NCBI GenBank assembly: GCA_016946835.1
Contig: JACVTC010000025.1
Coordinates: 374,001-397,500, forward strand
Origin: Neocallimastix lanati (nom. inval.)
Lineage: Eukaryota > Neocallimastigomycota > Neocallimastigomycetes > Neocallimastigales > Neocallimastigaceae
Length of the DNA: 23,500 bases
Direction: 5' to 3'
The translations under genes were made by a program, and so were the position numbers. Below are positions 1 to 9,279 of this stretch, one piece after another (positions within the stretch are counted from its first letter, which is position 1; every line of letters starts with the position of its first letter). The notes below the pieces were generated by a model. It was given only the letters and a program-made list of their open reading frames with translations, was not told the DNA's origin and ran no database searches.

Positions 1-1824
1 AGTAAGAGAAGGTCCAATTCTCTTATATTTTACAATTATAGATTTCACATCTTCTGAAACTGTTTTAGCAATGGTACTATCTCTAGTATTACCATCAGTA
101 AATGGAAATACTCTTTTTTCTAAATTTTTATTATTCATAATTTCCATAAAATTTTTATAGGATCTTTCAATATCAAAGTCCACAATTATTGATGAATTAA
201 TAGAACATTGACTATTATTTTTACATTCATTTATATCAATATCAATATTAAATAATATATTTTTGGTAATGGTGTATTCAATATATTCATTAATTAATTC
301 AGAATCATTATTATAATGAAATATACCTCCATCATATTTAACAGTTTTTTTCAATATGATAATTTCAAATAATCTATTAATAATGTAAATATCAATATCT
401 GGTAATAGTTCAATTTTTTCTTCATTTCTTTTAGAAATTGTTGTTTCTGCGTTTCCTTCACTGTTATCGTCATTATAAAACTTTCTTGCTTGTATGAATC
501 TTAAGGCAAGTTCCTCAATATGAGCAAGTTGATCATTTGTATAACTACATAAAATATTATCATTTTGTGTTTTCGATTTTACAAAACTAATTTTTTGATT
601 ATCGGTATCATCATTATCATTAACAGATTCAACACTCACTAAATAAGAATTAAAGATATTAATTATTATATTAGAATTATAAGTACCATCATCTTGATAT
701 AGATCATACAATTGTGAAAGTCTTTCATCTAACTCATTCACTTTTTCTTTATCTTCATCTTCTATTTCTTCGAATTTATATCCATAATATTCAGGACTAT
801 AAGTAGCATCATCGTCTTCATAAATAAGACCACATTCTGCAAGTAATCCAATACCTTTTTCAATCACATTTTCATTTTCTTTTCTTTTCTTAATGTTTTC
901 CGAATTAATAACATAATAATCATTAATATAATCATATGGTACAGAATTATAAGTACTATCATATTCATTTAATTTAAAATTATCATTTTCATCTGATTCA
1001 AGAGTGAAAGCATGATATACTTTTCTTAATTTATCATTAATTATAATAAAAGAGTAATTGTATATATTTTCATCGTTATCATTATATGTATAACGAACAA
1101 TATTAAACGAAATATCTTGTAGAGTTTGTCCATCTTCATCTTGAAATTGATTGATACAATCTTCAATTTTTGCACATTGAATACCGATAGCCTTATACAA
1201 TTTTGGAAGAGATTCATCATCATTCCATTTTTCTATAAAATTATTTGGTAATTTATTAAATTGATTAATATCAATATTTAATACATCTTCAGATTTCAAT
1301 GAATTAATAAATTCTTTTAATGAATTATTTTTTTCTGTATCAGTTGATAAAAATAGTCTTCCATCATATTTAGGATCTTGTAATAAATTTGAATCTTCTG
1401 AAGGATTAATTAATGCATTTAAAAAATCATAGTCATTAATTAATTTCTTATCTGAATCATAATCTAAACTAATACTATCTTCTTCTTCAGATTCAAAAGT
1501 GTTATAATATGTGGAAAATGCTAATTTATATAATTTAGAAAATTTTTCAGAAAGTTCATCAGGCTCTAAGTTTCGTAAACTAGGAATTATATCCACAATA
1601 CTAGCATATTCTTCAGGTTCTCCATTGCCTTTAATATTGATTGAGAGTGGGTTTCCATTTTTATCTTTTACTAAATTTCCTATAATATCATTTTCTTCAT
1701 AGAGATCACTCCAAGAACCCGCAGATAAAATTAACAAAGCAATTTGGTCAGGATGATATTCAGGAATTAAGCAGTATATATTAGTGATAAAAATCACTAA
1801 ATATGAAATGAATAAAAATCTCAT
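1..1824 (-). CDS. Gene A: large secreted protein of unknown family, 5' part only (608 codons; 3' end outside window)
   Basis: The minus-strand frame is open from an ATG at 1822-1824 to the window edge with no stop, giving the first 608 residues. The start is chosen because a signal peptide follows directly (Met-Arg-Phe, a hydrophobic stretch to about residue 17, Cys18) and because A lies at -3. The first 575 residues nearly match gene B, with only about nine base differences over 1.7 kb. Cysteines at about 217, 223, 331, 426, 534 and 540 are kept, as are Lys-Arg pairs at 465-466 and 570-571. After residue 575 similarity to B drops abruptly, though a weak Ser-Glu-Asp-hydrophobic-Lys-Ser pattern remains, so the chain stays in the same family. 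No known domain was recognised. Secretion is inferred; function is unknown. The remaining ~800 codons would lie left of the window. Confidence 0.9.
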   Translation of the reverse strand, partial: MRFLFISYLVIFITNIYCLIPEYHPDQIALLILSAGSWSDLYEENDIIGNLVKDKNGNPLSINIKGNGEPEEYASIVDIIPSLRNLEPDELSEKFSKLYKLAFSTYYNTFESEEEDSISLDYDSDKKLINDYDFLNALINPSEDSNLLQDPKYDGRLFLSTDTEKNNSLKEFINSLKSEDVLNIDINQFNKLPNNFIEKWNDDESLPKLYKAIGIQCAKIEDCINQFQDEDGQTLQDISFNIVRYTYNDNDENIYNYSFIIINDKLRKVYHAFTLESDENDNFKLNEYDSTYNSVPYDYINDYYVINSENIKKRKENENVIEKGIGLLAECGLIYEDDDATYSPEYYGYKFEEIEDEDKEKVNELDERLSQLYDLYQDDGTYNSNIIINIFNSYLVSVESVNDNDDTDNQKISFVKSKTQNDNILCSYTNDQLAHIEELALRFIQARKFYNDDNSEGNAETTISKRNEEKIELLPDIDIYIINRLFEIIILKKTVKYDGGIFHYNNDSELINEYIEYTITKNILFNIDIDINECKNNSQCSINSSIIVDFDIERSYKNFMEIMNNKNLEKRVFPFTDGNTRDSTIAKTVSEDVKSIIVKYKRIGPSLT

Positions 1825-1917
1825 TATAAAATCAAATAAATAATATTAATAAAATATTATTATAATAATCATTTATTTTTTAATTTATTTATTTATTTAT
1901 TTATTTATTAATTTATT

Positions 1918-1995
1918 AATTAATAAATAATAAATTAATATATTAATTGAAATATTAATTAATAAATAATAAATTAATATATTAATTGAAATATT
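1918..1995. repeat. Tandem duplication of a 39-bp unit in the gene A 5' flank
   Basis: Two consecutive, apparently identical 39-bp copies (1918-1956 and 1957-1995) begin AATTAATAAATAATAAATT and end ATTGAAATATT. The corresponding place upstream of gene B (14463-14501) has a single copy, so the duplication arose in A, or was lost from B, after the two regions were copied. It lies 90-170 bp upstream of the start codon, possibly in the 5' UTR or promoter. Confidence 0.8.
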
Positions 1996-2085
1996 AATTA
2001 TACAATTTTAAGATGTATAATATATTTTATTTGAAAGAAAAGATTTTTATTAATATTTTTTATTTTTCCTATTTATTTTTTATTT

Positions 2086-2090
<5 letters not shown>

Positions 2091-2133
<43 letters not shown>
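2091..2133. repeat. Poly(A) tract
   Basis: An uninterrupted run of about 42 A on the plus strand (poly(T) in the sense of gene A), 270-310 bp upstream of its start codon. The matching place upstream of B (about 14600-14620) has only about 20 A, so the length differs between the duplicates. Such tracts commonly exclude nucleosomes in AT-rich eukaryotic genomes; that role here is inference. Confidence 0.8.
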
Positions 2134-2135
<2 letters not shown>

Positions 2136-2266
2136 TATAAAATTTTAAACTTTTATATTTTTTTTAATAGTAAATCTTTATCAATTAATTAGTTTTTATT
2201 AAAAATAAAAAAAAAATAAAAAAAAATTAAAAAAAATTATTGGAATATTATTTATTCATTTATTAA

Positions 2267-2268
2267 AA

Positions 2269-2302
<34 letters not shown>
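2267..2302. repeat. (ATT)n microsatellite, about 12 units
   Basis: A perfect trinucleotide tract. The same tract in the B duplicate (14743-14860) has about 39 units, a large expansion difference between otherwise paired loci. Confidence 0.9.
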
Positions 2303-2304
<2 letters not shown>

Positions 2305-3626
2305 ATACTAATTTTCAATATATTCAATTTAATAAATAAATAACAATACATTTCCATAAATTAATTTTTTATTCCTAGTCTAAAAAAAAAAAAAAAATAA
2401 ATAAATTAATTAAAAAATTATAAATTATATTAACTTTAAACAAAATTTCGAATGAGGTATATTTTTGGGAATTTGATTCATTTCACATTATTATAATTTG
2501 AAATGATGCATTGATTATGTGGCGTAATTTAAAAAAATGAAATTCATATTAAATAATTAATAAGTAAATAAATTAATAAAAGAATAAATAAATAAATACT
2601 AATGAATAGATTATGATTATGGATAATTATGAATAGAATTAAAATTTTTATAAAAGACATCAATAAAATAAAAATATTTTATTTTAAATAAAAAATATAA
2701 TATTAATTATTTAATAAATTCTTTAATAATAAAAATATATGTCATTTAATGAAATATTAATCAAATCACATTGCGAAATGCAACATCACTATGAAATGTA
2801 TTAATTCATTCTCATTTATCAAATTTGAATTTCGTAAAATGTATAAAAATATGGTTTATAAAAATATATCAAAATAATATGTAAATATATATATTATTAA
2901 TTAAAATTAAATATAAAAATATTTATATCTATTTTATTAAATAATTTTTTTTAAGTAAAAATTATTATCACTATAAAAAGAAGAATAAAATTAAATAAAA
3001 TAAATAATAGAATATGAATATAAAGTATAGATTAAATAAATTCAAATCAAATTATAAAAAATAGATTGTTAATTTAAATTGTTTTATGTTATATTCTTAA
3101 CAATTTTATTTTATTATATTTTAATTATATTAGTTAATAATATTAAATATAAAAAAAATAAAAAATTTCATTCTTTTAATTTGTTAAAGTTTTAGAAATA
3201 AAATAAAAATACTTGTATTATTATTTGAATAAATATAATAAAAATTAATATTATTAAAATTTTTAATAAAAATATCATTAAAATATCATAAAAATATAAT
3301 AAAATGATTTTAATAAATATATAAACATCATATTTAATATAGTTATTATTTTTATATTTTGTTTTATTTATTTAGTTTTATTTATTAAGTATTTTTGCAT
3401 AAATTCATTATTTTAAAAACCAATTTAATGTCTCTCTCATTTTTCAAAAGTGGATAAACAAATATTCTCACAATTGCATTTTTATAATATTCCCCTTACA
3501 TAAGATATTTAATAAATGTATAATAAATTTAATAATTTCATAACTTTTGAAATTATTTAATCAAATCAAAAATTTCTACTTAAATAATTTAATGTATTAC
3601 TATGTTCAATTTCTTTTCTATTATTC

Positions 3627-3628
3627 AT

Positions 3629-3683
<55 letters not shown>

Positions 3684-3684
3684 T
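3627..3684. repeat. (ATTT)n microsatellite, about 14 units
   Basis: A perfect tetranucleotide tract. The B duplicate carries the same tract at 16453-16486 with only about 8 units. Confidence 0.9.
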
Positions 3685-3721
3685 AAATTAATATAAATAT
3701 TTTTTACATTTATTCATTTCT

Positions 3722-3915
3722 TATTTAATCAAAAAAACAAATGTGGCATATCGAATATTTTAATACATTCTACAAAATAGAAAAAATTGAGAAATGCAAC
3801 TCTCCACTCAATTATTTCATTCTCATGAATATCAATATTTCAAATGATAAAAATATTATAAAATGTAATATTTTAAATATAAAAAATATTATAATATTAG
3901 CCACATTATTTAATC
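3722..3915. mobile_element. Candidate MITE-like element, A copy
   Basis: An interval of under 200 bp has inverted ends AATGTGGC (3740-3747) and GCCACATT (3900-3907). Outside them lies the direct repeat TATTTAATC (3722-3730 and 3907-3915). The B copy has a longer direct repeat at the same place. This is the layout expected of a small non-autonomous DNA transposon with a target duplication. No coding capacity is seen. The evidence is weak because short matches are frequent in such AT-rich DNA, and because A and B share it by duplication they are not independent cases. Confidence 0.35.
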
Positions 3916-4185
3916 GGAAATAGGACTTATAAATATATTTATAAAAATTCATTAAGTATATTATTCTTAAAGTTTTATTTTTTTTTTTAAAGAAAAATAA
4001 TCCCTTTTTTTCATATATTGTAATTATTTACTACAATCATATGCATCTAATTTCATTTATTTTAGATTTACCATTATTAATATATAATATAATATAATGT
4101 AACGATATTATATTCTTAATTAGAATAAATGAACTTTTTTTTCCATTTTTGTATTTATTCTTGAAAGAAAAAAAGAAAAAAAGAA

Positions 4186-4206
4186 AATATATATATATAT
4201 ATATAT
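4186..4206. repeat. (TA)n tract
   Basis: A short perfect TA dinucleotide run, shorter in the B duplicate (about 16988-17002). Its flanks are near-identical between the two copies, so the difference is a local length change. Confidence 0.8.
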
Positions 4207-4411
4207 AATATAATTTTATTTTATAAGAATTGATTATAATTTTCTATATAAGAAAAAAGTCTATTACTTTTATTAATGATGCATCTATTGATGACTATTC
4301 ATTTAAATTTTATAACTGCCATTTATTTCTAAATAAACTACAATATCAATCCAGCACAAATATGAATCATACAATTATCAATCTTTTCAGTAATTTTTGT
4401 GATAAATTCTA

Positions 4412-4472
4412 AAACTATATTTGAAATTAATAATGATTATAATTACTATATGCTAATAACTAAATATAGTTT
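4412..4472. other. Inverted repeat, possible stem-loop
   Basis: AAACTATATTT (4412-4422) is the exact reverse complement of AAATATAGTTT (4462-4472), an 11-bp stem with a 39-nt loop. It is preserved upstream of gene B (about 17209-17272) but not in the older copy at 7240. It could be a cruciform, a transcript terminus structure or chance. Confidence 0.4.
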
Positions 4473-4892
4473 AATTTTTAGAAAATATTATTAATGGCTT
4501 AAAATCATCAGTCTTGTATTACAAATTTTAAATGATAAAATTTAAAAAAAATTTTTTAATAATTTATGAATTCCTTTTTCAATATTTTTTTTTTAAAAAA
4601 ATATATACATATATATATATTAAAATAAATTTATTATAGAAAAATATATATATATTATGTATTTAACTATAATTTATTTAAATTAATCAAATATTTTTAA
4701 ATACTTATATAATGAATTTTACGATATCAATTTATATAAATTTCTATATTAATTTTTTTTATTTTTTATTTTTTATTGTCTTTCAAATCACTAAGATTAT
4801 ATCAAGTAAAAAATAAATAGTTGTTTATTTTTTTATATTTATTTATTCACTTTTTATTTATTTATTTTTATTTACATTTATATAACAATTAT

Positions 4893-5014
4893 ATAAGCCA
4901 CATAAATAAATACACCATAATACCCATAATACCATCCAAAAAAGGCAAGTTCCAAAATATAGTATTCCATTTCCGAAATACAAAACATCGAATATACAAA
5001 TGTCCTTTTTTATC
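4893..5014. repeat. Conserved non-coding block, copy 1 of 3
   Basis: This ~120-bp block starts ATAAGCCACATAAATAAATAC and includes AAAAAAGGCAAGTTCC and CCATTTCCGAAATACAAAAC. It recurs at 7630-7745 and 17692-17813. It is the most G+C-containing and best-kept part of the upstream repeat, even in the older copy at 7630 whose flanks have drifted heavily. It lies about 3.1 kb upstream of gene A. No open frame, tRNA or known RNA fold is recognised. It could be a regulatory block or part of a mobile element. Confidence 0.6.
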
Positions 5015-5106
5015 TTTTTTTTTTTTTTTTTAATCCGGTTACAAAAAAAAAAAAAAAATACTGGAGAAATAAATTAATTAAAATTCTTTTGGGTAATTTT
5101 GTACCT

Positions 5107-5134
5107 AAAAAAAAAAAAAAAAGAAAAAAAAAAG

Positions 5135-5178
<44 letters not shown>
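5107..5178. repeat. Long poly(A) tract with scattered G
   Basis: About 70 nt of nearly pure A with a few G. The run is absent or very short in the B copy (about 17900-17912) and long again in the older copy (7823-7870). The poly-lysine reading frame across it is an artefact of the tract. Confidence 0.85.
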
Positions 5179-5655
5179 TCAAATATTATATATATACATA
5201 TATATTATATGTATAAAGACTAAATATTATTGGTTTAAAAGTAATATAATTAGGTTAAGAGTCATAAACTACAAAATTATAAACATTTAAATAATTTAAA
5301 TATAAAGAAAATAAAAACTTTAATAAATAAAATTATTTATAGATTAAATTTTCCATTAATCTTGTAATACCCACAACAATATATTATTTTTTAATTAATT
5401 TAATTAGATAAATTAAAAAAAAAAAATAATTTAAATATTAATAAAATTTTACTTAACATCAGAATTTTAAAAAAAAAATAAACAATTATTTTAAGATTTA
5501 ATTATTTTTTTTCTTTCTGTATAATGTGAAAAAATAAAAAATAATTATGATATGGATTGGAATTTAGAATATTAATTATTAATATATTTCTATATCATAA
5601 ATATATATTATAGATTTATAAATTATTATGTATTTAACATTTTAATGCATATTTA

Positions 5656-6535
5656 TTATATTTTTATCATAAGTATTATAAAATTAATATAGTATAATGT
5701 AATTAAATTTAAAATTAAATAAATGGTGTAAATAATATAAAAATAATTATAATAATTAATTCTTTATCTAAGAATATAACCAAAAATATATTTAAAAATA
5801 ATAGAAGAGTTATTTCTTACATTATTTAATAATAAAATAAAAGTGATGTAATTAAAAATAATTTATTATATTATATAACTTTTATTTTATTTCTAATATT
5901 TATTATATTTTATAACATTTAATTATGTATATATATTTTATTAAACTTTATATTTTATTAAATGAAAACTTTATTATAAATTAGTATAAATTATTTTATA
6001 TTATGTAATTGTTAAGTTGTTAACTAACTAATTATTATTACTAAATAAATAAAAATAAATATTAAAAAGAATATAATCGCTTCTCCCAAAAAGTGGAAAT
6101 TAGAATCGAGTTATATCAATGGCTCAAATAGTTTCATTACAATTCAATACGCCACATTATCTTAATAAAATTAAGGTTATAATTATACTCCACACAATTA
6201 ATGAAAGGGAAAAAATTTTTTTTTTTTTTTACAAACATAATTATTGCAAACTTTAGCTTTATTTATTTATTCAATTATTAATTACATGAATATTTTTTTT
6301 ATAAAAAATCACACAATTAATAAAAAAAAAAATAATAAATATAATTTGTCCAATAAGAACATAATAATATTTAGAATAATAATGTGAAATATCCAACGAA
6401 TCTTATCTTCAGATTATAATATTTCTCTTTAAATTGGAATTCTTATTTTTGATTAGGGTTTGAATTGACCATCTGAAAGAAATTATGATCTTATCCTTTA
6501 GAGGTGTTGGTCCTACTAGCCTATCATACTACATT
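5656..6535. repeat. Distal part of repeat copy 1, also found at about 8380-9279
   Basis: AT-rich DNA without a convincing gene that matches the spacer copy further right: 5758-5790 pairs with 8463-8495, 6143-6190 with about 8850-8900, and 6230-6535 with 8980-9279. Identity is lower and more gapped than between the A and B flanks, so this duplication is older. The final 189 bp are unusually well kept and are listed separately. The homology ends at 6535, where the sequence switches to a piece resembling 4378-4420. Confidence 0.65.
6347..6535. repeat. 189-bp conserved block, copy 1 of 2
   Basis: This block and 9091-9279 have exactly the same length and align without a gap, with roughly 19 substitutions (about 90% identity), mostly transitions. 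Flanking DNA of the same two copies is full of indels. Shared landmarks are GAACATAATAATATTTAG, TTTGAATTGACCATCTG and AGAGGTGTTGGTCCTACTAG. G+C is higher than around it. Minus-strand frames are open for only ~23-40 codons, so an intact gene is not supported. It may be a decayed exon, a non-coding RNA or a transposon end. Confidence 0.6.
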
Positions 6536-6823
6536 ATCTATCTATTCAGTAATTTTTAAGATAAATTCTTAAACTATATGATAATGTATTCAGGTTCGAT
6601 TATCTCTTATTGGGAGAAGTTATATTATTTTTTATTATATATTTTTTAATATATTTTATATATTCATTTATTTATTTTATAATTTAAATTTATTTAGTTA
6701 ATTAAATACGAAATTTTATAAATTCATATTTTAATATAATTAAACTGCTTTTATTAATAAAAATATATTTGTTTTTGGCAATAATATTACTATTGCAATT
6801 GTAATTGCATTGCATTTTATTAC

Positions 6824-6868
6824 AAAGAGTAAATATAAAGAAAAAGTATTCTTTATGTAATACTCTTT
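6824..6868. other. Imperfect hairpin
   Basis: AAAGAGTA (6824-6831) pairs with TACTCTTT (6861-6868), and pairing continues inward through an AAGAA/TTCTT segment with a small bulge, giving arms of about 20 nt around a very short loop. It could form a stem-loop in RNA or a cruciform in DNA. It is not followed by a decisive T-run and function is unknown. Confidence 0.4.
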
Positions 6869-7028
6869 AATTATAAATTATCTTAAAGTAATAAGAATTA
6901 ATTATCTAGTTAAATATTATAAAAAGTATAATATAAATTATAAAATATATATAATAATTTTACCATATAAAAATATATAAAAATATTATAAAAATATTAT
7001 AAAATAAAACTTTATTTATTTTATTTAC

Positions 7029-7049
7029 ATAACATAAAATTTATGTTAT
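7029..7049. other. Near-perfect palindrome
   Basis: ATAACATAAA and TTTATGTTAT flank a single central A, giving 10-bp arms. Several related TTTATGT/ACATAAA strings follow within 60 bp. Palindromic AT DNA of this kind could be a cruciform or a recombination hotspot; no function is assigned. Confidence 0.45.
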
Positions 7050-7629
7050 AAATTTTATGTTTACATTAATTTTATGTATTTTTACAAAATTTATGGTATT
7101 ACATAAATTTATTTTATATCACGTTATTTTAAGATCATCTATAATCATATGATAATTAATCAAGTGATAATCTAATGCTTATTAATTTATTTTTATGTGA
7201 TTATTAACAAAATAATTTATTAATAATTAAAGTTTTATTTTCATTTTATATTTGAAATTAAAAATGATTATAATTAATAACTTAATTAGAAAATAATATT
7301 TATGGCTTAAAAACATCAGTCTTGTATTACATATTTATTTTTAAAAAAAAAAAAAGTAAATTAACAAATTTATAATAGAAAAATGTATATAAATTATGTA
7401 TTTGAAAATAATTTATATTAATAAATTAATTATTTTTTAAGTATTTATATAATGAATTTTATAAAATCAATTTATATAGATTTCTATGTTATTTTTTTTT
7501 TTTTTTTATTTTTTTATTATCGTTCAACCCACTAAGATTTTATCAAATAAAAAAAAATTATTGTTTATTTTTTTATATTTATTTATTAACTTTTTATTTA
7601 TTTATTTTATATAAATTTAAAATAAATAT

Positions 7630-7745
7630 ATAAGCCACATAAATAAATACGCTATAATACCATCTAAAAAAGGCAAGTTCCAAAATACAATATTCCATTT
7701 CCGAAATACAAAACATCGAATAATACATAAATGTCCTTTTTTATC
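7630..7745. repeat. Conserved non-coding block, copy 2 of 3
   Basis: The diverged counterpart of 4893-5014 and 17692-17813. It keeps GCCACATAAATAAATAC, AAAAAAGGCAAGTTCC and ACAAAACATCGAATA, with small indels between them. Confidence 0.6.
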
Positions 7746-7820
7746 TTTTTTTTTTTTTAATCTGGTTACCAAAAAAAAAAAAATACAGGAAAAATAAATT
7801 AATTAAAATATTAATTGTAC

Positions 7821-7822
<2 letters not shown>

Positions 7823-7886
<64 letters not shown>

Positions 7887-7892
7887 TATATG
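7823..7892. repeat. Poly(A) tract followed by (TA)n
   Basis: About 48 A followed directly by about 11 TA units. It sits at the same place as the poly(A)-rich run 5107-5178 in copy 1, so it is an unstable tract shared by the repeat family. Confidence 0.85.
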
Positions 7893-8219
7893 TTTAAATA
7901 CTAAATATTATTGGTTTAAAAGTAATATAATTAGTTTAAGAGTCATAAACTACAAAATTATAAACATTTAAATGAACTTTAATAAATAAAATTATTTATA
8001 GATTAAATTTTCCATTTATCTTATATTATTGTTTTTTAATTAATTTAATGAAATAAATTAAAAAAAAAAAATAATTTAAAAATACATTAATAAGATTTAA
8101 CTTTACAGTAAAATCATCCATAACATCAGAATTTTAAAAAAAAAAAAAAAAATAATAAACAATTATTTTTAAGATTTAATTTTTTTTTTCTTTTCTTTCT
8201 TTTGGATAATGTAAATAAA

Positions 8220-8251
<32 letters not shown>

Positions 8252-9090
8252 TCTGAATTGGAATTTAGAATATTAATTAGTAATATATTTCCATATCATA
8301 AACATATGTTATAAATCAATAAAATATTATGTATTTCATATTTTAATGTAAATTTATAATATTTTTATCAATAGTATTAAAATGTAAAATAATTATATAA
8401 TAATATAATTAAACTTAAAATTAGATAAATAATAGAAATAATAGAAATAAATAAATAACATTTAATTCTTTATCGAAGAATACAACTAAAACTATATTTA
8501 ATAATATAATAAATAATAGAAGAATTACTCCTGCAATTGATCATTTAATAATAAAATGAAAATAATGTAATTAAAAATAATTTATCAAATAAACTTTGAA
8601 TACAAAAATTATTCTCTATAAAGGATATAAAATAAATTTGTGTTATATTATGTTATATTTACTAATAATTTTTTAAACCAATTAACAAATGTTTTATAAA
8701 ATAAATTAATTTTTTTTTAAAAAAAAGTTTATGATACATATAAATAAATTTAAAATGAGTTAAAAATGTATATTTTTCTATTATACATATATATATATAT
8801 ATATATTTTATTGTACTAAAATTAATAGGATGGATTGGCATAAATACTTACATTACAATTCAATACGTTACTTTATCCTAATAAAATGAAGACTATAATT
8901 TTACGCCACATAAATAATTAAAAAAAAAAAAATAAAATGAAAATAATAATTGTTTTTTTTTTTTTTTAATTTTTTTTTTCAGACATAACTATTGCAAACT
9001 TTAGCTTTATTTATTTATTCATTAATTAATTACATGAATATATTTTTTTTATAAAAAAAACAAACTGTAAATAAAAAAAAAAATTTAATT

Positions 9091-9279
9091 TGTCTAATAA
9101 GAACATAATAATATTTAGAATAATAATGTGAAATATGCAATGAACCTCACCTCCAGATTATAATATTTCTTTTTAAATTGAAATTCTTATTCCTGATTAA
9201 GGTTTGAATTGACCATCTGAAAGAAATTATGGTCTTCTCCTTCAGAGGTGTTGGTCCTACTAGCTTATATTATTACATT
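9091..9279. repeat. 189-bp conserved block, copy 2 of 2
   Basis: The gap-free partner of 6347-6535. Homology stops exactly after TTACATT at 9279. Beyond that, this copy continues into unique sequence of higher G+C, whereas copy 1 continues into repeat sequence. The continuation here may therefore be the ancestral one. Confidence 0.6.

Larger units (their letters stand above)
1825..5655. repeat. Upstream spacer of gene A: segmental-duplication copy 1
   Basis: This gene-free, extremely AT-rich DNA aligns almost end to end with 14374-18385 upstream of gene B. Long stretches (for example 4020-4540 against 16820-17340) look near-identical, and differences elsewhere are mostly lengths of simple tracts. 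An unmatched insert interrupts the alignment: about 2446-2671 here is replaced by an unrelated ~470 bp at about 14985-15455 upstream of B. The segment should contain the promoter of gene A, but TATA-like strings are everywhere and none can be singled out. Short open frames such as 4230-4412 have ordinary AT-rich composition and are not called as genes. Confidence 0.75.
6536..7227. other. Spacer between the two direct repeat copies
   Basis: About 690 bp of AT-rich DNA separates the two copies of the upstream repeat. Its first ~45 bp resemble 4378-4420, the sequence that precedes repeat copy 1; the rest up to 7227 has no visible counterpart in the window. It contains two palindromes (6824-6868 and 7029-7049). 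No gene is supported. Confidence 0.5.

Noticed and set aside
1511-1702. Plus-strand 63-codon frame opposite gene A, and its match at 14060-14251
   Set aside because: It is an antisense shadow of the conserved coding region and is duplicated with it.
4274-4300. AATGATGC as a C box of a C/D snoRNA
   Set aside because: No D box with terminal stem was found at a suitable distance.
4230-4412. 60-codon plus-strand frame, identical at 17025-17207
   Set aside because: Identity follows from the segmental duplication; composition is that of the spacer, there is no ATG (the start is ATT), no domain, and it is not kept in the older copy.
4821-5033. Plus-strand frame of 70 codons, with counterpart at 17620-17880
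   Set aside because: The two versions end differently because of homopolymer length changes and the first half is Phe/Leu/Tyr from TTTA repeats. The DNA conservation within it is better described as a non-coding block.
5099-5290. Plus-strand poly-lysine open frame
   Set aside because: It results from the poly(A) tract and is absent as a frame in the paired copies.
6121-6470. TGGCTCAAATAG and GGTTTGAAT as RNA polymerase III A and B boxes of a SINE
   Set aside because: The spacing (~340 bp) is far beyond that of tRNA-type promoters and both matches are imperfect.
6590-6620. GGTTCGATT as a tRNA T-arm
   Set aside because: The flanking bases do not form the T-stem, and no acceptor, D or anticodon arms fit around it.
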